Translations under genes and position numbers: made by a program
Notes under the pieces: model-generated
The model's database searches: none
Seen by the model: only the letters and a program-made list of their open reading frames with translations
What the model was told of the DNA's origin: nothing
In this document: positions 22,165-33,556 of the stretch, in pieces
Layout: every line of letters begins with the position of its first letter
Position numbering within the stretch: position 1 is the stretch's first letter
Source: Coix lacryma-jobi var. lacryma-jobi
Lineage: Eukaryota; Streptophyta; Magnoliopsida; Poales; Poaceae
Assembly (NCBI GenBank): GCA_009763385.1
Contig: CM019831.1
Location: forward strand, 111,316,680-111,380,679
Reading direction: 5' to 3'
DNA: 64,000 nucleotides

Positions 22165-24727
22165 TGATATTGAATAAGCCACAAGACTCAATATAGTTAG
22201 AAACAAAATGCCACCATGCACTGTCCAGAAAAGAAAAAAAATCTAGTCTAGCATACAACACTATGAGAAGTTACAGCTGCATCTATATTTCAGTCCTTGC
22301 TCCTTCAAAACCATTTTCATATTGTTAATAATTTCTCCACTATCTATTTCTCTAGCTTCTCGTGAGGCCACATCATCATCCTTTCTACGAATGTCGGCCA
22401 TCCAAAGGCAACCCGAAGTGTTCCACCCTGTCAACAGGATGGCAATCCGAAGTGTTCCACCCTTTCAACAGCTAATTAGTGCATGATCTTCGTTTACATC
22501 CACTCAAAGCCAGCCATCCAAATTAAGGCAACCTGAAGCGTCCCATTCATCCGTTATTCATTATTTTAGTAGCTAATTAGTGCACCAATTTTCGTTTACA
22601 TCTACTCAGTAATACTTTATTACTGCACGATCTTTGTTCACATTCTGGTGAACAAAAAACTGAACAGGCATAGCTATCAGTGAGTTTTCCGCATCTTTCT
22701 CGCTTCCCAGCACCCACAAATGCCATCCCTTTATATATGCTTGCAACCAACGACAGCGGTCAGCCTGCATAACGTGCCATCTCTCTCGCTTCCACTCACG
22801 GGCACATGGGGCCACCTACACAACGCTGCTTGCTTTTGCAGCAGCATGCGTAGCACCCTGCATAGCTCAAAGGCCCAAAGGAGAATCGCACCACGATGTG
22901 CAATAGTGTTCGTTCAGCGGTGACTTGATTTGTATTGTCATTGCTCTGTCAATCAGACTTGGAGCCACGCAAGGCCTCCACGCAATGTTCAAGATGGCAC
23001 AGTTCATTCAAGTCTACGAAAGTGGTTGCGTGGAGCACTACAACCAACACATCTAAATTGAATCCCATAAACACAAATCAAGAGCAAATATATAGAAGTA
23101 CGAAAAATATTCACTGGAACCAACTGTTAGAGCTATTGCCTATAGAAACAAACTACTTCAGTATTCAGTTAGAGAAAAAATCAGAATTTTTTTCCCAGGC
23201 TGGACATATAAGATGGAAAAAAAATTACCAGGGTGGACATATAAGAGGGAAAAATAGTAACCTGATGCAAAGGTGATAATCAAAGAAATATAAACTACCT
23301 TTGCAACTATATGTCTATTGTGCTTCTGCAATTTCAAAAAAAAATATGACGGTGATTCAAGATAATTTCTATTTTAGTACCATGATTTTAGAATTCCCAA
23401 CCTGATGAAAACATAATATGGTACACATTGCGAGGATGGTAATAGTACACATTGCGAGGATGGTAATAGTACACATTGAGTATGATGGGGGATTACCAAA
23501 ATAGACAACAAACACATATGTAATGGTCAATATCCTGATCTGTTCTCTGGTCCATTGAGGTAGCAAAACCTGAGGAATGTAAATCAGATAAATGATGACT
23601 TTGTATAGGGTGCATTGTAATATATTGATTCTGTTAATATATGAGGACTTAGTGAACACATGTGGACACCTCAAACCTCAAACTCTTACAGAGACATATT
23701 CTGTATTGACTGACTAAATAAATCTTCCTCATCTCGTATTATATATGAAAATGGGAAACTGTGGAAGTTAAATTTCACATGTGTAATTGAATGTGTAATT
23801 GAGAAAAGCGCATTCCAGGCTCTATGAACCTTGGACCTCAGTTACATTTTTATTTTTTGGTCCACAAAGTAATACTCAGTATTGCAAGGAGATTAATAAA
23901 TTCAATACCATGGCATATGTTACAACCAAAAAAGCTAAAAATAGAATATATAGATATTTTGCAACACACATGGTGAGCATGAATGCACACGCCTAGTAAA
24001 ATCAGATGTCAGAGCATCTCCAAGAGTGTCGCATATTTTTCTCCCCAAAACTCTATGTTTTCCAACTCCTAAAAGAGTATTGAGAGAAAAAAATAAAGTC
24101 ATCTCTCCAAGAGTACCCCATATTTAACTTCCAAAAAATAAAAAACTTGGTCCCACATCTATTTCCTGCGCCATTTTTTTCGTCGCTGTATCATGCCCTG
24201 CCTCGCATCTAGGTCGCCGTCGGGTTGAGTTTCCATCGTAAGCAAGCAGGGGCGGCACCCTCTAGCCGTCGGTCAACAGTTGAGGCTGTTGTGATTCAGA
24301 AACAGGATAGACGCCATGAGTTCTTCTATAAATCTCTACTTGCCTCCTGTTGTGAAAAGTAGTAGCTGCAGCAGCATATACGCCACTAGCAGAGCAGCCG
24401 CAGGCAAGTAGCAGCGGCAAAGGCAGCACATACGCATCATCAGCAGGATAAAATCCGGCAGCAGCATCAACATGTAGGCATCTCAGGAAGCAAGCAGCAG
24501 TGCAGCAGGAGGGAGGTACGCATCTCAGGTGCCGTGGCTAGCTGCTGCTCCGGCAGATCCTTTCACCTGGACGAGAAACCGCGGGAAGGAGGGAGGCAGC
24601 GCGGGAACTGGGGACGAGGAGGCGCGCGTGGGAAACTCCGTGGATGCGCGGCTCTGGGTTGCGCGTATATTTGCGCATGAACAAGTCTGATTTGCCAAGT
24701 GCCATGTGGGATTTTAGGGATTCAAAA
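22165..24727. other. Unassigned DNA with weak exon-like and repeat-like stretches
   Basis: There is no convincing gene. On the minus strand about 22290-22405 an open stretch containing DDDVASREAREIDSGEI and MKMVLKEQGLKY ends at a GTAAC donor-like site; I do not recognise the protein. Two imperfect direct repeats of a roughly 110-bp unit (AACCTGAAGCGT/AACCCGAAGTGT, then GCTAATTAGTGCA and TTCGTTTACATC) occur at about 22395-22500 and 22525-22620. At 24010 a CAGAGCATCTCCAAGAG motif resembles one end of a small DNA transposon, but no matching second end was found. Confidence 0.4.
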
Positions 24728-25517
24728 TGCTAAAAATTTCGGTGGTCACCGAAATTGACGAAATTCGGAAATTTCGGACCGGTTTTCAGTTAAGTTGACC
24801 AGTCAAACATTTTGTATTTGCCCAAATTTTGATCGAATTTTTTCTGAATTTTGACAAATGTAGTCCGAAATTTTGATACAAAACAGAACAACAGAGAAAT
24901 CAATTAAAAAATATCAAAAAAATACCATACTTTGACCAAGGCTTATAGAAATAATAAATACTCCAATATTTTTCAAACACATATATACTAGAGCGAACAC
25001 AAATTTAATTTCACAAGCGGTGTGCCATGGTGCCGTAGCCCTTTCATGCCCATCAGCAGCATCACCAAGGCTAATGCTTGCACTGCCCCAACCCTCATCT
25101 GCTATCCACCCCACGCACGTAGAAAGGCTGCTCTCCATGAGCAAGACCTGCACTCGAAAGAGACGTATTTCAAATGAGCATTGGGAGATTCAGCATATGG
25201 CTGTAGGGGAGGAGAGAAGTAGAAGGGAAGACGATGGGGGAGTAGTAGATTCGAAGGAGATGCGACCCAACGCTCTGGATGAGCCGCCGCCGGCCAAAGG
25301 AAGGGGAAGAGGAAAAATGAAATTCTAGGGTTCACACGGCTGGAGTTTGTGCTTTTATATGTATGGAGGGTTTATGTGGGCTGCTAGGCACCTTGGGCCA
25401 GGGTGAAAATTCAAATTGGGCTGAATTATTTTGTCCGATACTATTATTTCTCGGGCCTGTCCGAATTGGATGAATCCCACCGAGTTTCGGCCCATTTCGG
25501 ACGAATCGCAAAACCTT
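24728..25517. repeat. Unclassified repeat-like segment with TTTCGG-rich ends
   Basis: Both ends are rich in TTTCGG/CCGAAA words: AATTTCGGTGGTCACCGAAATT, with arms of about 10 bases, near 24736, and GAGTTTCGGCCCATTTCGG near 25482. The middle reads like a small transcribed unit on the minus strand. The overall look is that of a non-autonomous DNA transposon, but I could not find perfect terminal inverted repeats or a target duplication. The chromovirus at 25523 inserted just beyond its right end. Confidence 0.3.
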
Positions 25518-25522
25518 GGCCG

Positions 25523-25703
25523 TGAGCTCGTCCAGGCAAGCAGGTCACGCCGCCGCCGCTTAAGTACCTAGAATGAGAGGAGGAGAGGCTATGAACTTTG
25601 TAAACAGACATGTTCTAAACTGAATCGAGATTCTTCCGTTCCTCGCCTACTGCTCTGCTCCCAACCCCAACTCCGATTCCTCCTCTCGCCTCTATTGCTA
25701 ACA
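25523..25703 (+). repeat. 5' LTR (181 bp)
   Basis: TGAGCTCGTCC at the start and TTGCTAACA at the end give TG..CA termini. It matches 30903-31083 with one difference (AATGAG versus AACGAG). It is very short for a Ty3 element. Confidence 0.92.
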
Positions 25704-25947
25704 ATTGGTACTCGGAGACAAGTTCCTCGGCACTGCTTCTCGTTTCTCGTCTTGATCTCAGATCGTAACTCCCGTCGGCAGGTTGATTATCGTTCTCTCA
25801 CTTTGGTGAAGATCGGTGAACCCGTAGGTCCGAGCCGAGGCTGATCTGGTCGGCGGAAACGAAGGTTGTTGTCTGATCCACCCTACCCTGGAGCCCCACC
25901 AAATAGATCACGATCACTTCACCTGATTCCGCAGAGAGCGAGGAGCC

Positions 25948-27960
25948 ATGGAACCCAACTTCAAGTTGTTGATCGATGAGATGAAATCCATGAAGTCGTC
26001 TCTTGAAGGCAGCATCGCGTCGGTATCCACTTCGCTGGGCAATCGCATCGGTGCCGTGGAACGCACTATCTCCGACCGATTCGGCCACCTTGAGGACGCA
26101 GCCAAGGTGTTCGACGACGGGAAGCCCGATGTCAACGCGTCCATTCGCAAGTCGGAGGAGAACATGGACAAATGCGGGAGGAGATGACGGCTCTCCGCAA
26201 GACGGTGAGCCGTACGGTGCTGGATTCGACTCTGCCCGCTGCATCAGGCATTCTACCCCATCCGTCGACGACCGCGGCCGGAACATCGTCTTCCGCCGGT
26301 CCCAAGGTCACTGGCCCGTTCGTTGGGCACGGCGTTCCACAACATCACCAGGGATTCGAGTCCAAAACTCTGTCCCCGGTCAAGGGTACGCATCCACCTC
26401 TCTACCACTCTTCCCTGCACCATCAGCAACCCCATGCCCTGCCCAAACCTATCTTCACATTGCGCAAGTCGTTTTCCAGCTCTATGATCGATGATGGTGA
26501 CCCACGTTATCCAATGGGTCACAACACACCAAGGGGGGCTCGTGATTCATCCTGGGATCCCCACTCCTCTCAGGATAAATTGCCTAAGTTGACTTTTCCT
26601 CGATTTGATGGCGAAAATCCTCGTCTCTGGATCCGCCAATGCAACGATTACTCTGAGATGTATGATGTCGCCCCATGCCGCTGGATTAAGGTAGCCACGA
26701 TGCATCTATCAGGAGCAGCCGCGCGATGGTTTCCGGCAGTAGAGCATCAAGTCCTTATGATGACATGGCCATCATTCTGCACTCTTGTGCTTGAGCGTTT
26801 TGGTAAAGATCAGCACGAGCTTTTGATTCGTCAGCTAGCACGAGCTTTTGATTCGTCAGCTATTCCACATTAAGCAGACAGGTTCTGTGCAAGAGTATGC
26901 TGATAAATTTGCTTCTCTGGTTGATGGGTTGATAGCTTATGGGAAGAACACAGATCCTATTTACTATGCAATGAAATTTGTAGATGGGTTGCGTGAGGAT
27001 ATTCGTGTTGTCGTGCATATGCAGCGCCCTAGTACCTTGGATACTGCTGTTGTTCTCACATTATTGCAGGAGGAGATGTTGGATCCATCTCGGAAGAAAG
27101 AGTCCCGCTGGCTGGAGTCGTTTCCATGGGCGAAGCCGGTACCGCGGACGCCGTTGCTTCTACCGACTCCACCGGGACGCGGTGACTGGCCGGAGCGCCT
27201 GGCACCGGCGGCTGGCGGAGGTGATGATTGTCGCGGGCGTGGCGTGGACGCCAAATTGTCTGCCCTGCGCGACTACCGCCGCGCGCGCGGACTCTGCATC
27301 AGATGTGGCGAAAAGTGGTCACGCGACCATCGCTGTCTTGAAGCAATTCAGCTGCATGTGCTTCAAGAAGTTTGGGACCTTTGTTATGCTGAAGACAATG
27401 AAGGTGAAACAACAGCGGCGAGTGATGAGGGCGATGCACAGGTGTTTCTGATGCTTTCTGCGGTTGCTTTGTCTGATCGTCCCTCCACCACCACTATGCA
27501 GTTTATTGGGGAAATTCAGGGACATCCAGTTCGGATTCTTCTAGATTCAGGCAGCTCACATACATTTGTCAGTGCAGCTCTAGCAGCCAAGTTGCGTGGA
27601 GCCTCTGATTGCACTCAACCCACCAGGGTGATGGTCGCCAATGGCAGTCAGTTACTCTGTTCCGCAGAATTTCAACAGTTACAGTGGGCTACTCAAGGGT
27701 GCTTGTTTGTCTCCATGGCCAAAGTGCTGCCTCTTTCTCAGTTTGACTTCATTGTGGGCATGGATTGGTTATCCATCCATAGTCCCATGCAAGTGGATTG
27801 GCGCCACAAATGGCTCATAATTCCTTATGGTGATTCACAAGTTCAGTTGCAGGGTCAGTTGGATGCTCTTCCTCCTGGTTCAGTTATTCAGGTGGCAGTG
27901 CTTCTGTCAGCAAACGGTGACAACAGTCCCTCACTTTTCTCGCCAGCAGTTGCAGCACTG
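25948..27960 (+). pseudogene. Chromovirus gag and protease
   Basis: ATG at 25948 starts MEPNFKLLIDEMKSMKSSLE, a helical N-terminus. A one-base loss near 26170 moves to the frame 26172-26873 with the capsid-like domain (LPKLTFPRFDGENPRLWIRQ, VATMHLSGAAARWF, FCTLVLERFGKDQHELLIRQ). The 25-bp duplication at 26813-26862 shifts again into 26848-28089. That frame holds the rest of capsid (TGSVQEYADKFASLVDGL, FVDGLREDIR), the zinc knuckle CIRCGEKWSRDHRC (about 27295-27336) and the aspartic protease ILLDSGSSHTFVS (about 27535-27575) with its partner region IVGMDWLSIH. In an undamaged relative these would form one continuous frame. Confidence 0.9.
26813..26862. repeat. 25-bp perfect tandem duplication that breaks gag
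   Basis: The 25 bases at 26813-26837 are repeated exactly at 26838-26862. Because 25 is not a multiple of three, the second copy shifts the frame and splits gag in two. The last residues of the upstream frame and the first residues of the downstream one are the same peptide (LLIRQL / MIRQL), which confirms the event. Confidence 0.95.
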
Positions 27961-29340
27961 CTGAATGACTTCAAAGATGTGTTTGCCCCTCCAACTGGTT
28001 ACCCACCAGCGCGACCCTGTGATCATGACATTCCACTACTTGCTGGTGCCGCTCCGGTTCAAGACCCTATCGCTATCCTCCTGCCGTGAAAAATGAAATT
28101 GAGAGGCAAGTGTCTGACATGCTGCAGCATGGTCTCATCCAACCCAGCCGCAGCCCTTTCTCATCAGCTGTCATGTTGGTTAAGAAGAAAGACGGAACGT
28201 TTCGTTTTTGTGTGGATTTCAGGCAACTCAACGCCATTACGGCTAAGATCAAGTACCCAGTTCCAGTTAGAGGAATTGTTGGATGAATTAATTGGCGCTT
28301 CCTGGTTTTCTTCATTGGATCTTACAGCTGGTTATCATCAGATTCGGCTGAGTCCGGGAGAAGAGCACAAGACATCATTTCAAACCCATTCTGGGCACTA
28401 TGAATTCCGCGTCATGGCATTCGGATTATCCGGCGCTCCAGCGACATTTCTCAAAGCCATGAATACAACACTTCAGCCACTTTTGCGGAAATGTGTGCTA
28501 GTCTTTTTCGATGATATCCTTATTTTCAGTAAAACTGAGGAGGAACATATCCGGCACATTCGTCTTGTTCTGGAGCTTCTTCGCAGGGATAAATGGCAGG
28601 TCAAGCTCTCCAAATGTTCCTTTGCCAGGCGTCAGCTTCGCTATTTGGGCCATGTTATCTCCACCGAGGGCGTCGCCACAGATCCAGATAAAATTATCGC
28701 GGTGCAACAGTGGCCGGTACCTTCATCTGTCAAAGAGGTCCGAAGTTTCTTGGGGCTCGCCGGATATTACAGACGTTTTGTTTATCACTTTAGCATCATC
28801 GCCAAGCCTCTCACCGAGTTGCTAAAAAAAGGGTGCCCTTTCCATTGGACCGAGTTGCAGTCTAACTCTTTTGAGGCTCTAAAAGCAGCTTTGACAACAA
28901 CTCCAGTTCTCGCTCTTCCTGACTTCACCAAACCTTTCTGCATTGAAATGGATGCCAGTGGTGTGGGAATTGGAGCGGTTCTTATGCAAGGTGGTCATCC
29001 TCTTGCTTTCTTGAGCAAGGCGCTTGGGCCGCGCTCACATGGATTATCTACTTATGAAAAAGAATACATGGCGATTCTGTTGGCCATCGACCAGTGGCGC
29101 GCTTATCTACAGTATGGCGAGTTTCACATATTGACAGATCAGAAAAGATTAAGTCAGTTGATTGAGCAGCGACTGCATACGCCGTGGCAGCAAAAGGTAT
29201 TTTCCAAGCTTTTGGGCCTCTCTTATCGGGTTATCTATCGCAGAGGGTCTGAGAACCGAGCAGCTGATGCCTTATCTATCTACAGCCGGCAGAATACTGT
29301 ACAACCATCTCAGTTGGCCATCCACAATGGCTCTCAGTAG
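27961..29340 (+). pseudogene. Chromovirus reverse transcriptase and RNase H
   Basis: The linker region to about 28060 is followed by a frame change to 28086-28286, with the first blocks (NEIERQVSDMLQHGLIQPSR, MLVKKKDGTFRFCVDFRQLN). A second change near 28265 leads into the long frame ending at 29340. That frame carries FSSLDLTAGYHQIRL, the catalytic VLVFFDDILIFS (about 28497-28532) and VRSFLGLAGYYRRF. RNase H follows with CIEMDASGVGIGAVLMQ, LSTYEKEYMAILLAID and HILTDQKRL. The stop at 29338-29340 lies in the linker to integrase and reflects another frame change. All catalytic aspartates of the polymerase and RNase H are visible. Confidence 0.92.
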
Positions 29341-30767
29341 TGGAGCAATCCTATGCTGCCGATGCACACGCCCAAGGGATTATAACAAAATTGCTACTGG
29401 ATCCTCAATCAGTTCCTCACTTTTCCTTTCGGGATGGCATCCTTCGTTACAAGTCCCGCATTTGGGTTGGCCATGACCTCGAATTACAGCAGCGTCTGAT
29501 TGCTGCCCTGCATACAAGCGCTGTTGGCGGCCACTCTGGTGTTCCAGTCACATTTCGCCGTCTGAAGCAAACCTTTGCTTGGCAGGGAATGAAAGCCGCA
29601 GTCCACAGTTTTGTTGCAGCTTGTTCCACTTGTCAACAAGCCAAACCGGATCGATCAAAACTTCGTGGTTTGCTGCAACCGCTGCCGGTTCCTGATCGCG
29701 CTTGGAAGGTGATCTCAATGGACTTCATTGAGGGATTGCCCGTATCAGGTACCGTCAATTGCATCTTAGTAGTGGTTGATACCTTTTCCAAGTATGCACA
29801 TTTCATCGGATTGAAGCACCCATTCACGGCTGCCTATGTTGCCAAGCTGTTCTTGTCTCATGTTTACAAGTTACATGGTATGCCCGTGGCCATAGTATCT
29901 GACCGTGACAGGATATTCACAAGCAAATTATGGCAAGAACTCTTCAAGTTGGCCAAGGTCAACCTCCGTATGTCTACAACCTATCATCCTCAATCTGATG
30001 GACAAACCGAGAGGGTTAATCAATGTCTCGAAACATTTCTGTGTTGTTATACGCATGCTTGTCCCAAGCAACGGAGCAGTTGGCTGGATGTCGCCGAGTA
30101 CTGGTATAACACAAGTTTTCATTCAGCTATTGGTCGATCCCCATTTGAAGTCATGTACGGCTATGAACCTCAACACTTCGGCATCAGCTCAGATGGTGAT
30201 CAGCCTGTTACAGACTTGGCTTCCTGGCTGAATGATCGTGAACTCAATACAGAGCTAGTCCGACAACATTTACTGCGTGCCAAGCAACGCATGAAAAAGC
30301 AAGCCGACAAACACAGGTCTGAACGTCAGTTCCAGATCCAGGATCAGGTTTATGTTAAGCTGCAGCCATATATTCAGAGTTCACTGGCAGATCGATCTCA
30401 TCACAAGCTAGCCTTCCGTTACTTTGGTCCGCATCGGATTATCGCGAAGTTCGGTGCTGTCGCTTATAAGCTGGAACTTCCGCCTTCGTCTTCTGTCCAC
30501 CCGGTCTTTCACGTATCTCAGCTGAAAAAAGCAGTGGGCGCTCGTCATGTTATCTCCACAACACTTCCAGCTGACGAGGTCAAATGGAGTGTGCCTGAGG
30601 CCATCCTACAGCGACGGACTCTTCGGCAAGGTAACTCATCTGTTTCGCAGGGCCTGATCAAGTGGTCACATCTGTCGTCGTCCTTGGCTACATGGGAGGA
30701 CCTTGAGACCCTGCATCAGCAATTTCCTCGCGCCTTGATCTGGGAACATCTAGGCGCGCAAGGATGA
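29340..30767 (+). CDS. Chromovirus integrase and chromodomain-like tail (open frame)
   Basis: This 475-codon open frame is the 3' end of the polyprotein. It does not start with its own ATG and would depend on upstream translation. The zinc-binding region has HTSAVGGHSG and CSTCQQAK (residues about 58-102). The integrase core has D128 (VISMDFIEGL), D188 (VSDRDRIFTS) and E224 (SDGQTERVN), exact DD35E spacing. Then comes the GPHRIIAKFGAVAYKLELP module found at the end of Ty3 integrases and VHPVFHVSQLKKAVG. The last part is a chromodomain-like segment with LIKWSHLSSSLATWEDL. It is the only pol segment in the window without an internal break, but the element's upstream frames are broken, so product formation is doubtful. 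Confidence 0.9.
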   Translation: MEQSYAADAHAQGIITKLLLDPQSVPHFSFRDGILRYKSRIWVGHDLELQQRLIAALHTSAVGGHSGVPVTFRRLKQTFAWQGMKAAVHSFVAACSTCQQAKPDRSKLRGLLQPLPVPDRAWKVISMDFIEGLPVSGTVNCILVVVDTFSKYAHFIGLKHPFTAAYVAKLFLSHVYKLHGMPVAIVSDRDRIFTSKLWQELFKLAKVNLRMSTTYHPQSDGQTERVNQCLETFLCCYTHACPKQRSSWLDVAEYWYNTSFHSAIGRSPFEVMYGYEPQHFGISSDGDQPVTDLASWLNDRELNTELVRQHLLRAKQRMKKQADKHRSERQFQIQDQVYVKLQPYIQSSLADRSHHKLAFRYFGPHRIIAKFGAVAYKLELPPSSSVHPVFHVSQLKKAVGARHVISTTLPADEVKWSVPEAILQRRTLRQGNSSVSQGLIKWSHLSSSLATWEDLETLHQQFPRALIWEHLGAQG

Positions 30768-30902
30768 GGGGATGTCAGCTACGCTCCTACTACGACTGAA
30801 GCCATCAGCAAGACCGGTGTCAAGACCAAGGAAGGAATGGGCTGGCCTGCTAGGCCTAGGACCCAGAACCCTCGCTTCTTCGGCCCAGACTGGAAGAAGC
30901 CG

Positions 30903-31083
30903 TGAGCTCGTCCAGGCAAGCAGGTCACGCCGCCGCCGCTTAAGTACCTAGAACGAGAGGAGGAGAGGCTATGAACTTTGTAAACAGACATGTTCTAAAC
31001 TGAATCGAGATTCTTCCGTTCCTCGCCTACTGCTCTGCTCCCAACCCCAACTCCGATTCCTCCTCTCGCCTCTATTGCTAACA
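30903..31083 (+). repeat. 3' LTR (181 bp)
   Basis: Second copy of the 181-bp LTR. It follows the chromodomain stop (30767) after about 135 bp of untranslated sequence. The right flank 31084-31088 (GGCTG) pairs with GGCCG before the 5' LTR. Confidence 0.92.
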
Positions 31084-31088
31084 GGCTG

Positions 31089-33060
31089 GCCACGCCATCG
31101 ACTGTGTCCATCTCGTACGACTTGAGAGGGACTGCGATGGGGACATTGGGGGTTACGACAAGGCCATGTCGTGCGACGGCACCAGCATCGCGTGCACTGC
31201 CGCGAGGGTGAGGACGACGGCAGGGGCGAGGGCGACGGCGAGGGCGCATCACCCGCGAGGGCGTCCAGAAACTTCTCTCGCTTCCCTGGCGGCATGCGGC
31301 CACCTCTCTTCCCTTCCCTTCCCCGATGTAGCGAGGTCTTCTGGTCGTGGCTCTAGAGATGGCGCAGCCGTGGCGGCGATGGAGAGTGAGGGCGAGGAAG
31401 CGGGATCCCGCGAGGGGAAGGAGCCGCGACGCCTCCAGCCTTTCCCGAGAGCACGTCGGAGCGGCGGAGGAGGCCGAGGATTGCCAGGTGGGGGAACACA
31501 TGGGGATTTCACGGCAGAGGAGCGGGTGGAGGAGACAGATGCGTTCTTTCCTTGCTGGGTGTTCTTTCCTTCTGGGCATACGCAGGCGTTCTTTCCTTCT
31601 AGGCCGATGTAGAGGCGGACCGTTGGCGTAGCGAAATTTTTTTCCGCACGAAAAACCTGTCCCTCTTTTACTCTTATTATTATTATTATTATTATTATTA
31701 TAGTAAATATGCCCGTATGTTGCTACGGGTATCAAATATTGAGTAATAGAGACTATCTTCATATTATCTAATTATTTTTAAGTGCAGAGTTCATAAATGT
31801 TTTGCAAATTTTAACTTTAGCAATACAAATTTGGGCAAATACGTTTGTCCTCTCTTTCATTGTGCACTCGTCATAAGGCACATTTGTCACACCACAGCCG
31901 CCTCGGAACAACAGTTTATCTCCAACTCCTCCCATGGTTTCTTCAATTCTTCCCATCCATAGAGCCAAAGCAATTTACTCCATCAAATCCCTTATTCTAT
32001 TCGTCAGTTTAGAAAATAGCACCTCTCTGTTTTTCTCCAAACATAGTATGCTAGCAGCTTGAGCTCCAAATAGCGGACTCGTCGTCCACAAATATCTCTC
32101 ATTCGTACCAAAATCAATCAGCAGCATAGTCTCAGCTGCAAATAAAATGGTAATAAACATCAAATGTAGTATATCTCTAGAAATCTGAAGATAAGTGGCA
32201 ATGTTCCAGTCGACACCAAGGCAAATTATTCTTAAGGAAGTTTTAAAGTTAAACACAATGACCACCTAATCCAATGGAATTATATCCAGAAGAATCTACT
32301 ATCCAGTGAAATGTGATGTAGGTTACTAAAATGCTAATCAATTTTCATCTAGGTTAACTATTTTTGTCTACTATCTAGTGACAGTTAAGGGCACTCAGGT
32401 ACCCATCTCTAGTATATGGCCATATGAACAACCAAAGAATGCATTTTGGGACACTTGGTCGTCTAAAAACAGGAAGGTACCAACTACAATCGAGTACCAC
32501 TCTACCAGTGACACTGAGGCTAAGGCAGGATTTAGCTTTAAGCTACAAGGCTAAAGCAGAAGAACATCTTTGATAGTAGAAATTACTGGGATAGTGGGAT
32601 TACAAGACAAAAAACGGGTCTGCAAGGTTCTGCCTGCTATTATGTAGTGGCCATATATATGTTATACCTGCTACTCACTTGTTAGATGTGGAATATTGTA
32701 ATGATGTTCATGTAGAGAAGACGAAGAGAGATCAGCATCATTGCCTTGACTCCTCAGTTGCTGTTGCTGCTTAGGACCTTGGACATTGCCTTGCGTATAG
32801 CTGAATTCATTATCCAATTAATCAACTCCCGTCTTCTTCATCTCCTGGAACTTGTGAATAATTCATTTTCCTTTAGAAGAAGGAAATAGATCCATTTACA
32901 ATATCAAGTATGAAAATTATCAAGCACTTTAAAAATTGTGAAGCAATCAATATAAGGACCAAATCTTGTTCATAATATAATCTGCAATGTAAAATCGACA
33001 GCATTCAATCAGAAAGCTTGTTTATCATGAAAACATGAAAACTGAATTCAAAATAGTATG
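31089..33060. other. Mixed intergenic DNA right of the chromovirus
   Basis: 31089-31620 is GC-rich and open in several frames at once, which is typical of base composition rather than coding. After a (TTA)n run (31674-31701) there is the small dyad CCCGT..ACGGG (about 31713-31730), a motif common near the ends of grass repeats. On the minus strand 32265-31768 holds two adjacent open stretches (with TMLLIDFGTNERYLWTTSP and MALWMGRIEETMGGVGDKLL) that read like exon remains, but I do not recognise them. A Gln-rich stretch at about 32690-32870 on the minus strand is equally unassigned. Confidence 0.35.
31674..31701. repeat. (TTA)n microsatellite
   Basis: About nine uninterrupted TTA units, lying between a GC-rich stretch and an AT-rich one. 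Confidence 0.95.
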
Positions 33061-33064
33061 AAAC

Positions 33065-33556
33065 CTGAGCAAGGATAGTATTCCCTCCCAAGGAAGCAAG
33101 GAGCTGCTCTTTCTTCATCATATTCACGATGTATGTCATGAAACTCTTCATATGGCTCTGCAAGTCTGCATCCAGAAAATCACTACAGAAGTACAGCTGG
33201 CACCAAACTAATAATTAGCAGAGACACTTGATCAAATTCATATGTCCACCAGCTCATTATTTATCTTGAAAACCGTCCCTGGTACGTTTGTTCTGAAAAC
33301 CGTTTCTGGTATGCAGTGCAACCAAACCCGGACGCCACTGAAACTCCATACACAGTAGCCATATTAATCGCTAGGGAAACCCAAAAAAACTCTTAAAATT
33401 ACAACTAATTGTGTTACAGTGAAGAAAGAAAGGTGACCCATAATTTCACTCGGTGGTGACATAGAGCCCGATGTGCAGGATCAAGAGCAGCGGCCCAGCG
33501 TCTCTAACGACCTTCAAGAACTGTAACAGGTCAAACTGGTCCTCGATGTAGTATAG
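33065..33556 (-). pseudogene. Beta-galactosidase (GH35) fragment, decayed
   Basis: Three consecutive pieces on the minus strand match the order of plant cell-wall beta-galactosidases of glycoside hydrolase family 35. The first (about 33556-33433) reads QFDLLQFLKVVRDAG and LILHIGLYVTTE, then a TGA and NYG. Active family members have a tryptophan at the TGA position (..EWNYGG..). The second (about 33348-33257) contains WLHCIPETVFRTN followed by a diverged tandem copy of the same motif. The third (about 33175-33065) contains MKSFMTYIVNMMKKEQLLAS and ends ..ILAQ at a CAG|GT donor-like site, matching the known boundary before the acid/base IENEYG segment. The stop, the duplication and the absence of the other exons make it non-functional. 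No family symbol is assigned. Confidence 0.8.

Larger units (their letters stand above)
25523..31083 (+). mobile_element. Short-LTR Ty3 chromovirus, nearly full length
   Basis: This is a 5561-bp plus-strand element with 181-bp LTRs (25523-25703 and 30903-31083) that differ at one position by eye. The flanks GGCCG (25518-25522) and GGCTG (31084-31088) look like a 5-bp target duplication with one later C-to-T change. Order is LTR, gag with zinc knuckle, protease, reverse transcriptase, RNase H, integrase with DD35E, a chromodomain-like tail and LTR. It must be young judging by its LTRs, but gag and pol carry about five frame breaks, one of them a 25-bp tandem duplication. The site after the 5' LTR (ATTGGTACTCGGAGAC) resembles a Met-tRNA site only partly. 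Confidence 0.92.

Noticed and set aside
24001..24120. Mutator- or Harbinger-type element starting CAGAGCATCTCCAAGAG
   Set aside because: No inverted second end or target duplication was found within 1 kb.
31166..31612. Overlapping plus and minus frames of 90-250 codons
   Set aside because: Compositional open frames in GC-rich DNA next to the chromovirus. The minus-strand frame runs through the microsatellite and the LTR, which no real gene would do.
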